NCBI RefSeq assembly: GCF_964656455.1 | Contig: NC_135718.1 | Coordinates: 50,497,008-50,561,007 of the forward strand | Origin: Halichoerus grypus | Lineage: Eukaryota; Chordata; Mammalia; Carnivora; Phocidae | Direction of reading: 5' to 3' | DNA length: 64,000 nt | Shown here: positions 55,931 through 64,000 of the stretch, one piece after another | Layout of the letters: every line of letters starts with the position of its first letter | Numbering within the stretch: position 1 is the stretch's first letter | Translations under genes and position numbers: made by a program | The notes under the pieces: generated by a model | Seen by the model: only the letters and a program-made list of their open reading frames with translations | Told to the model about the DNA's origin: nothing | Databases searched by the model: none

Positions 55931-56549
55931 ATCACCACCATCTCCCCAGCCCAGGGCTTTAGGCCCCCCTGACGATGTGGATGAAATCAAATCCATAAAT
56001 ACCATTTCCCAGTTACCTAGAACTGGAGATGGAGCTGGTGGGTGTGCATTCCCACCGCTGAGCTTTCTGAGCTGACACAAGGAAATAACAGTCCTTGGAG
56101 TTTATCTGACTCATGTTCTTTTATTCATTGGTATTAATGGTCTTGTTGGTTGTTGGTCTCCCAACTTTTTAACCTCATATACTTGTTTTTACCTCCCAAA
56201 ACGTACACTGAACCGAACTTCAGAGTATTTTAGATTAAGGTGGTCTAGCACAGATATTAGCTGGCAGGTAAAGCAAGGCTAAGGTGAGTTTCTTAATATT
56301 TCATTTTCATCTGTGGAAAAACCGTGCATTCTTTTTGGCCTGGTGAGCCACAGGAGACAACAAATTTTAGGTTCTAAACAGCAGGAAAAGAAGGGACAAG
56401 GACTATACATGCAGAAGAGAATGTGAGAAAGGGAGGAACAACTCTGGATGGTTTTAGGAAATTTCACAGTACCAAGCTCAATCCTTCCTCCATTGCACAG
56501 GCTTCTACAATGAAAGTGAGCTTAGAGGCTAGCAAATCCAGCCACCTTT
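55931..56549. other. Unassigned sequence
   Basis: Nothing recognised as a gene or a nameable repeat. Confidence 0.4.
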
Positions 56550-56620
56550 ACTTTATAGAGAAAAAGAGGCCAGAAAAATGAAATGACTTGCCCAGTGTCC
56601 CCCGACCAAGAGAAAAATGA
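56550..56620 (-). mobile_element. MIR scrap, antisense
   Basis: ACTTTATAGAGAAAAAGAGG-CCAGAAAAATG followed by GACTTGCCCAGTGTCCCC is reverse MIR core text. Confidence 0.5.
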
Positions 56621-56669
56621 GCATTCAGTGAAGGAAACTCATGAAGTGTAAAGGATGGTCAATCTCCAA

Positions 56670-56775
56670 TAAGGCACACATGGACACCAGTCCCCGTTCT
56701 GCCACTGATCCAGACACGCTCCCTCTCTGGGGCCCAGGCTCATCTGTAAAACAAGACTTGGAACAAATGCCCAGC
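56670..56775 (+). mobile_element. MIR scrap, sense
   Basis: CCCCGTTCTGCCACTGATCC and CTCTCTGGGGCCCAGGCTCA-TCTGTAAAAC follow MIR order after the head. Confidence 0.5.
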
Positions 56776-57036
56776 GAATCACTGTGTCGACAACTATCAG
56801 AGACACCTTGCTGGCAGTAACATTCTGTGACCCTCAGATCCACAGTCTTACAGTCTAGTGTTCTATCTAGACGCCACCTTAAAAGTAGTACTCCAAATAA
56901 TATGCACACACCCACACAAAAACACATCTATGTTAGCAGAAAGCAGAAGAGAATTTTAAGTCCCATTAAAGAGCTTTGAGTTAAGATTTCCTTCCTTTTT
57001 TCTTTTCTCTCCTGGTAAACTCACTTAAGTGGTTTA

Positions 57037-57069
<33 letters not shown>

Positions 57070-57080
57070 TACACACACAC
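57037..57080. repeat. (AC)n microsatellite
   Basis: A 44-bp alternating AC run with two interruptions (CGCA and CATA). An ordinary dinucleotide repeat that is likely length-variable. Confidence 0.95.
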
Positions 57081-59764
57081 CGCCCAGCCTCTCTGGCCAT
57101 TCGGGTTTCTGTTCCCAGGCAACACAGCTCCAAGGAAGGGGGAAATGTAAGCCAGCAACGGTGGCCCATGAGGGCCAACAAACAGGGGCCACACTCCCAC
57201 TGTCACCACCCTAAAACACCTGGTCGGCTCTGATTAATGAGATGAAGACCAGATGCTAAAAATGTCTGCTAAATTAAAAGAAAAAAGAAACAAAGAGAAA
57301 AGGAAAGGAAACCAGAAGCCTGCCTTTAATACAGTGCACTTTGTTATCTGTAATGTCTTTCAACCACAGATAACAGAATCAACCACATGGAATCTAAGAT
57401 GCATGCCAGGTGAAAAAACATCATAAAGACATAATAAAAAGTTCCACCAGTGCCCATAAATTGCTGGGGGACTGTTGCAAGGGCAGAACCATAAATTCTT
57501 GATGTTTCCCAAATTAGAGGGTACCAACACGTATGCAGATATATTTGTGTGGGTAATTGAGGGCTAAAAAATCTTACATTAAACACAGCTACCTCCTTCA
57601 AACGCTGTTAGGGGAGCCTCCAACAGGCACACACATACAGCACACACTGTAGGAATTCAATTTGGAAACCATCATCTAAAGCACAGAGGAGAACAGGAAA
57701 GTCATATTGCTATAATGCTTAGATTATCAATCATCTTGACAGTTTATTGGCTTTATCACCACACATACCATTAAAATGATGTCTGGCCTAGACTGTCAGG
57801 AGCAAACATTAAACAGACCAGGATTAAAAAGCAGATCCCAAACAGCACTCCAGTCAAGTTTCCCTTCCACTCTGAAATTAGTTAGAGCTGACTAAGAAAC
57901 TGGCGCTAGACTTTGAAGAAATATACAGCCCAAAAGGCTGCGAGTCAACTCAGACCTGAGGAGCTGATAGGTAGTGTCATGTTATGGCAAATCTGACTCT
58001 CCTGAGGTTGATTTATCACGCACTCTGTGCAACAGAATGATTACTAATGGTGGAACGGAGAAAGGGGGGGGGGGAGGGGAGGACAAAACACCACCACCAT
58101 AATTTGCCTCTTCTTGCAACCAAGGGCTTGCATCAAAAGAGCCAAGCCAGCTCCCTGAAGTGGGGTAGGAATGCTAATAAATTCACACTACTGAGCAAAC
58201 ATATTAACATTACCCCCACACAGGTTATTAAAGTAATTTTACAGATTCAGAAGAACCGAATAGGCAGCGGAAGAGACATTCATAATTCAAGAGCTCTAGA
58301 CAGCGAAAGAGTTACGAACCCTATACGTTTTTAAAATGCTTCTGCATGTGTCACTTTGGCAAGGAAATCTCAACACAATTAAAACTATACTAGCACATCA
58401 ATAGGGCTCAATTGAGAGCTGTGTACCTGCCTTTTACTAGGCCAGGGCTTTATAGATGCCTCAGGAAGAAAGGGGAAATGGGAAATTCACTGCTAATTAA
58501 AGGGAACCTTCTGTGCCTAAGGAAAAATGGTGGCATTTCTAAAATATATATAAAAGAAACACGTTTTCAAATCTCTGCCAAGGGTTTGGCTTTTTCACAG
58601 CCCCTAGAACTGTTCTGTGTTTGTTTGGAAGTTACAGAGCCTTTCTGTTTGTGATTAATAGTTTGCTTTCCAGTACAAATAAGTCATTAAAAAGGGTGGG
58701 GTGGGGTGCAGAGAGAACTGACAGGGTAGGAACTGGCCCCGAAACAATGAGAGTAAGAAATTCATACCACATTTTCCAACTTTTTCACTCCCTTATTTAC
58801 CCAAGTGGGGTCTATGCCCTCCCCACTGGGTGACTTCAACATGACCCTGTGGGTGAAAACACTCACTGGGACACCACATTAGAGGCACTTTCTCTTGTGT
58901 CTTTCCCCCAGGTGGACTCATGGGTACCTGGGGAATTCCGTTAACTCATCATTCATTGAAGGCTCTGGAAAAGGATGGGATGGAAGTGACCACAGGGCAG
59001 GAAGGAGCAGCTTCAGCAGTGCTCCTGCTCTCACTGGGCTGACTTCCCATGGGCTATGCTGCTATTTTGTGACACTTCCAACCAGCCTCCCGTTTCCAAG
59101 CAGTGCTGACCTTGTTTTGTCAGTTATAGGTTGAGGGAGAACAATGACAATATACCATTTACCCAGGGGGAGTAATTCCCTGCACGTGAGATGTCACCAG
59201 GAAAAAAAAAAAAAGATGCAATGCCAGAACCCAAGGCTTGTACCCAGCTCAACAAATCCTGAACTTTACACCTGAGCATCTGGGTTTAGGAAGCAAGGCA
59301 AGACCCACTCACATCGTCGAGCATGCACATACCCAGTAACATCACAACTCTTTGTACAAGAGCCAGGAGAGAGAGAACTAGGGGAAGAGCCTCCAGCATC
59401 CAAGCTCCTCACACAAGAAACTTCCTCTGCCATCACCCCCCAGCTCAGATTTCTGAAGCACTTTCACTATCAGTGAGGCGGAAACCTCCCACAACGGGCC
59501 CTCCACATACCCACCCCCAAACAGGAAACAGACAAAATCTCCACTTTCACACTCCAAGACATCAAGGCACCACGAGCTCCATGGGGAGGAGAGATGTGTA
59601 GCAACCAGTCGGTGAAATCATTCATGGTCACTGGGCACCAGCCAAGGGACCAACATGGTGCTGAGCCTTGTTAGGAACACATGGGACTCTGAGGAGCATG
59701 GTTAACATATCCACGGAACCCACAACCACCCAGCTAGGAGATATGATTGGCTTATCACCAAGTA
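57081..59764. other. Repeat-poor island, possible conserved non-coding DNA
   Basis: About 2.7 kb free of any SINE, LINE or LTR that I can recognise. It is rich in AT-core motifs such as TAATTA-like sites (CTAATTAAAGG at 58493), TGACAG and paired TTATCTG/CAGATAA sites at 57346-57372. This texture is common in conserved enhancer DNA, but composition alone proves nothing. G11-A-G4 at 58064-58082 is a further G-rich tract. The frames here (for example 57344-57601 minus and 59323-59601 plus) have no domains. Confidence 0.35.
58064..58082 (+). repeat. G-rich tract
   Basis: G11, A, G4, A, GG. The long G-run can supply several runs of three, so quadruplex formation is possible. It is less regular than the tract at 55808. 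Confidence 0.7.
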
Positions 59765-59860
59765 GATGGAGATTTTCTGCTCTTTCCACCAGCCCCTGAA
59801 CTCCTTCAGGGCAGGGACTATGTCTCATTGATTTGGTGTAAAACCTACCAAGAATGAATG
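59765..59860 (+). mobile_element. L2-like 3' fragment
   Basis: CCCCTGAACTCCTTCAGGGC-AGGGACTATGTCTCATTG is the L2 3' box with a partial continuation. Confidence 0.55.
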
Positions 59861-60369
59861 AAACCAGATATGAGAAAAAAATGAATGATTTTTAACCAAA
59901 CAATAATACATGCAAAGGCAGAACTGTTAGTTGGTTTGGAAATCCCAGCTTTGCTGCCAATTCAGGCCCTTCTTCCAGCAAGTAGCTGAAAGAAACCAGA
60001 CAGTGAGGCAGCAGGATGCTGCATCGACTCGTTCTCTTTCCTCTAAGTCCTCTTGGAACACTCTCCTCTTCCCCACCACACCTTCACAATGCTGACATGC
60101 ATGCTATACTGAGTGCCTGTGTAGGGGGGCCCCTCAGCCTGTCTATAATCAGAACAGTAAGGCAGGAGAACATCAGTGGGCAAGGGAGTACTACTAAGAA
60201 ATGAGAAAACAGATTAAGATAAATCTTCTCCTCTTCTACTTTGTTGCTGTCTACCCTAGAAACGGCTCTAAAAGGTTCCCAAGGTTCACCCAAACACCAA
60301 GCTCACTGGAGTTTTCTTATTATAAAAAATAAGACTTAAACGTTGTCTGTCTGTGTGTTAGGTACCACC
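59861..60369. other. Unassigned sequence
   Basis: Nothing recognised. Confidence 0.4.
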
Positions 60370-60800
60370 ACAAGGGTGGCAGGAAGACAGAAGTCAGTCC
60401 CTCCCATAGTAGACTCTTCATCAACACTTATGAATTGAAAGGAGACATTTAATAGTGATTTGGAAAGCAAAATAATTCAGCATGGGAGTTAAACAGAAAA
60501 GACAGGCCATTGGTGTAAGAACAGTTGTCATTACACAATGCAGTAACAGGAACCATGATGTTAGAATTCACCTAAAACAGCAGTTGGGGTTGGGGCATCA
60601 GGGACAGCTTTATGGAGCTGGTAAGCATCAGCAGGTCCTTGAAGCATGTGTACAAAGGGGGAAGGCATTCCAGGTACGAAGAATATGGGGGCAAGAGAGG
60701 GGGAGGTGCAGCCAGCAAATTGCAGTGGTAGACTAAAGGGGTCACAGAGGAGAGTGGAGGAAGCTAACATAGGATGGGGCAGAGACTGTAAAGATCCCAA
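60370..60800 (-). mobile_element. L2 fragment, antisense
   Basis: Reverse L2 text: CAGGGACAGCTTTATGGAGC, CAGCAGGTCCTTGAAGCATG, GGAAGGCATTCCAGGTACGA and GGTCACAGAGGAGAGTGGAG. It lies head to head with the sense L2 that begins at about 60805. Confidence 0.65.
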
Positions 60801-60804
60801 GCAG

Positions 60805-61925
60805 AACATGAAATGAACACCTAAAATTGAACTCCTGATCTTCCGGTGTGTTCTATTTCAGTGACTTCACCATTATGGTAGGAATGGCTTGTTGTCCCCT
60901 GATTATCTGCAGCTACATATGGCCGTACGGCTAAGTTGTGGCCCATGGGATGTGGTGACTCTGCAGGGAGGAGACACACTTGGATTGTGATAGGAGAGAA
61001 CATTCCATTTCCATCTTGTTTAGCTACTTGGAGTCTTGTTAAAACACCCAAACCTGTATCAAAACTACAACCACCATTATTCATCCAGTTTCCAAGCCAG
61101 GCACTCAGGTATCAGGCTGGACTGTGTCATCTCCCTCATGATCCCCATAATCTCTCTCACCAAGTTCTTCTGATGTCAATTACCATCTACCACTCAGATG
61201 TGCCATTATTTCACCTCACCGCAACAGCCAAGGACATGATCTACCCACACATACTTTGACTTTCCCTGAGCCATTATCATAGAACCATCCTTTCTCCAGA
61301 CACAAATCTGATCATGCCCCCTAATAAAAACTCCCAATGGTTTCCCATTGTTCTTAGGGTAACAACAAAAATCTGCAGCACATACTATGAGGCTTAGCAC
61401 AACCTGATCCCGATCTGCCTCCTCTATACCACACTCCACCTCCCAACCTTCTTTTGGTCCCCCTAATAACTACTATGTTTTCACTCCACACAGGGCATCT
61501 GTACACGATGTTCCCACTGTCTAGAATGCTTTATTTAATTAAGTCTCACTCATCCTTCAGATCTTAACCCAAGCAACACTTGGTTAGGGAAGACTTCCCT
61601 GACCTCCTACCAGGTCAACTCCCCCTATTATACCATGCACCAATACATACATTGATGCACTAATACCTACAGTTATACCCATGAGGGTATTCTCTTGATA
61701 ATTAGCTAAGTATCTGGTAAGTCTTATTTTCTATTAATCTAACAAAATATAAAATGAACACTACATTTATCTGATTAATGTCAGTCCACTGTTCCCTACT
61801 CAAGACTATGTGCTCAGTGAGGGTAAGGACCATCCGTATTATTGCTCACCAGTGAATTTCTGGCATCTAGCATGTTCCATGGCACAGAGACACTCAACAC
61901 ATATTTAATATGTGAATGAGCTAAT
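60805..61925 (+). mobile_element. L2, sense, about 1.1 kb
   Basis: The longest L2 in the window. It starts near ATTGAACTCCTGATCTTCCG and runs through ATGGTTTCCCATTGTTCTTA, ATGCTTTATTTAATTAAGTC, TCATCCTTCAGATCTTAACC, GGGAAGACTTCCCTGACCTC and GCTCAGTGAGGGTAAGGACC to ACTCAACACATATTTAATAT at its 3' end. Frames across it are chance or decayed. Confidence 0.8.
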
Positions 61926-62515
61926 ATAGAAATTAATTAATGGATGGTTCTGGTACCTCCCATAGCTTTTACTTCATTAATACCCCTCATCAATCTAGCA
62001 CCTGCCTAATCATATACCCTCATGTTCCCAGATTATCTTCCCAAACAAAGCCAAGGCTCTCAGAACCTAAGGAAAATATCCTTAAACTGCCTGCTCTCCC
62101 TCCTTCAGCTTCTTCCCTGAGAAAGACGATCTACTGTGAGAGGGTGGCTCCTTGTGCACTCTATTCCCAATGCAACTACTGTGCTATCAAAGAAAGAAAA
62201 AAATGGAGAATTAAATATCACCGGTACTTAATGACCCATTAGACAGCCACCTTGATACCAACCGGAAGGTGGTTAATGCTCTAACAAACTGATGTTAAAC
62301 CAAGGTAACAGAGGGTAGCATAAACCAAGAGTCATGGTTTATAACACTAGTATTTCATTAACCGAATGGGAAACAGGGCACACCAGATTCCTGACCAGCT
62401 ATAAAGTGGCTGAATCACAACTGAATCACAACGACTGTGGCAAGTTCCCCAAATGTCTCGGTCCACAGACCTAATGCCATCTACAACCCAAAAATGACAG
62501 AATTCTTTTTCCTTT
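61926..62515. other. Unassigned sequence
   Basis: Nothing recognised. The 100-codon plus frame at 61940-62242 has no domain. Confidence 0.4.
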
Positions 62516-62529
62516 AAATATCCACCGCC

Positions 62530-62716
62530 AGGGCGCCTGGGTGGTTCAGTCGTTGGGCATCTGCCTTCAGCTCAGGTCATGATCCCAGGGTCCTGGGATC
62601 GAGCCCCGGCGTGGGGCTCCGCAGGAAGCCTGCTTCTCCCTCTCCCACTCCCTCCTGCTCGTGTTCCCTCTCTCTCTGTCTCTCTCTGTCAAATAAATAA
62701 AATCTTTTAAATAAAT
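62530..62716 (+). mobile_element. Can-SINE (SINEC), sense
   Basis: Head AGGGCGCCTGGGTGGTTCAG, CCAGGGTCCTGGGATCGAGC, CT-rich body and an AAATAAATAAA-type tail. The copy lacks about 15 bp of the middle block between GTGGGGCTCCG and CAGGAAGCC. The TSD AAATATCCACCGCC (62516-62529) against AAATACCCACCGCC (62717-62730) has one change. Confidence 0.95.
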
Positions 62717-62730
62717 AAATACCCACCGCC

Positions 62731-64000
62731 GTCGCCGCCACCCCTGACCTATAATGCAACACTCTCCAGCAGGAGAAGCTGCCAACTTTCAAACTGCACA
62801 CGGAAGAAGCCAATGAAACCTCCCTAAATGTCAGCTGGCTTCACATTCAAATGCAAACTTGTTTTTGAAGAAGACGGGCACAACTGTGGTACCTACGATA
62901 AAGAAAATGGGCTCTGAACTGACAGTGGGTATCCTCACCTCCAAAATCTGCATTCCCGAAAGAAAGGGGTTCCTTCCTGGCTTTTGTACTTTTACATGGT
63001 GACCATAAAAAAGCCTTTATGGGCTCCTGTACCATCTTGCCCTGCCACAGACAGACATTTCAGTGTTAGGGCCTCTCAGGTTAAACTCGAGAAAGCAGCA
63101 AGCGATGCAGATGAGTGCCCCCATGGATCACAGGGTGGTGTGGGCATCGAAGCATCACAGGAAAGGGATGGCTGTCTCTGCTTAGGAACTGCAGGAGCAG
63201 AGAGAGAAGCACAAGCACTAATCAGAACAAGAAGGAAGAAAATGCACCTGGTAGAGCCTGAAGAGGCCTCTGAACCTCTTTGAAGAAACACCAAAAGTAA
63301 ACTTAGGTCCATGCTTGCACCTGCCTGAGGACTAGGGCCAACCAGGTCCTCAGGCCATGGATGCCAGAAGTTTGTTATCCTCAGTTCTTCCCAAAGAAAC
63401 ACTGTGGCTTGGCAGGCGCTCTGACCCCCCCACACACATTCTGCAGAAGAATGAACAGACATGCAGAGCAACTGTCCCATGAACTGAAGTCAGAGGTTAG
63501 TGCTAAGAAAAAAAATCTAATAAGCAAGAAGGCATGTAACTTGTTCTCTGGACCAAGTAGGTCAATGAAAATCCCCTTCCAAACCATGCCCACCAACAGG
63601 AAATGGGGAAATGGATCATCATCAATTACCAGTGCTGCAGAGAAGATGAGGCCACACCATTGTTCTGGTCTCGTCTTCCTAGGCACACAGCTAGACTTCA
63701 TTTCCCAGTCTCCCTTCAAGAAAGTGGGGCCATGTAACTCATTCTTACCAGTGAAATGTGAAAGGAAGTGAGGTTGTACAACCCTGGGGATGGGGGCAGT
63801 TCAGAGTTTGGTATGTCCTCTCCATGTTCTCTCTCCTCATCCACTAGAAAAAGTGAAAGGACTCTAGGAACAAAGCAAAGGGAAGGCACTGAAGACAAAG
63901 GGTTCTTGGGCCCCTGAATGATGTCGGGAAACAGCTCTCCTCTCCCACCTCACTCCCTCTCGTACACACACCCTCTACTTTAGACTTGAGAGCAATAAAC
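62731..64000. other. Unassigned right end of the window
   Basis: Three mutually overlapping frames (63076-63480 minus, 63361-63771 plus, 63381-63719 minus; 112-136 codons) occur here. None has a recognisable domain or splice context. Positions 63655-63790 (CACACAGCTAGACTTCATTT, CCAGTCTCCCTTCAAG, GGGGCCATGTAACTCATTCT) resemble a widespread ancient mammalian repeat whose family I cannot name. Confidence 0.4.

Noticed and set aside
60936..61259. 107-codon plus frame
   Set aside because: It lies entirely within the sense L2 element and its text does not keep the L2 protein in frame.
63361..63771. 136-codon plus frame overlapping 134- and 112-codon minus frames
   Set aside because: No recognisable domain, no splice or promoter context, and openness on both strands at once. 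These are chance frames in locally stop-poor DNA.

Overview
This window is nuclear DNA from a carnivoran mammal. The diagnostic evidence is sixteen tRNA-derived Can-SINE (SINEC) copies with the GGGGCGCCTGGGTGGCTCAG head, the CTCAGGTCATGATCCCAGGG box region and the AAATAAATAAAATCTT tail. The body of the younger copies (CTCCCTCTCCCACTCCCCCT, then CTTGTGTTCCCTCTCTCGCT) looks like the form seen in bears, seals and mustelids rather than in dog or cat. An arctoid host is therefore my best guess from memory of those families. I could not identify the chromosome or the neighbouring gene.

I find no host protein-coding exon, no intact RNA gene, no CpG island, no CRISPR array and no operon-like structure. 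The open frames of 60-145 codons are chance frames, low-complexity frames or decayed LINE-1 reading frames. The window reads as intergenic or deep intronic DNA built in layers. The oldest layer is MIR, L2 and MER5-like fragments and ancient L1M/HAL1-class LINEs. Above it lie one MaLR-type solo LTR and mid-age L1s. The youngest layer is Can-SINEs and short 5'-truncated L1s, most with clear target-site duplications (TSDs).

Layout. 1-5.9 kb: mostly unassigned sequence, a MER5-like piece, a 24-nt U6 snRNA fragment with an 18-bp TSD, and an antisense L1M/HAL1 piece at 2.2-3.6 kb. 5.9-8.4 kb: a sense L1M with most of ORF2 deleted. 8.4-12.3 kb: three SINEs and MIRs. 12.3-23.3 kb: repeat-poor sequence with L2 and MIR relics. 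23.3-25 kb: two young SINEs and a MER5-like piece. 25-32.7 kb: one near-full-length but dead sense L1 carrying four nested insertions, one of them a twin-primed (5'-inverted) L1. 32.7-41.6 kb: L2, MIR and old LINE pieces, a long purine microsatellite and two SINEs. 41.6-51.3 kb: a nearly continuous 9.7-kb block of antisense L1 pieces riddled with SINEs. 51.3-60.3 kb: a solo LTR, a 46-bp Z-DNA-type tract, MIRs around a SINE, and a repeat-poor island at 57.1-59.7 kb. 60.4-64 kb: two opposed L2 pieces, one SINE and unassigned sequence.

No previously undescribed functional system is visible. The most interesting items are structural: the tailless U6 retropseudogene near 974, a roughly 33-bp micro-inversion that flips a SINE tail together with its target duplication near 49505, the twin-primed L1 at 25379-25740, and several strong non-B-DNA tracts.
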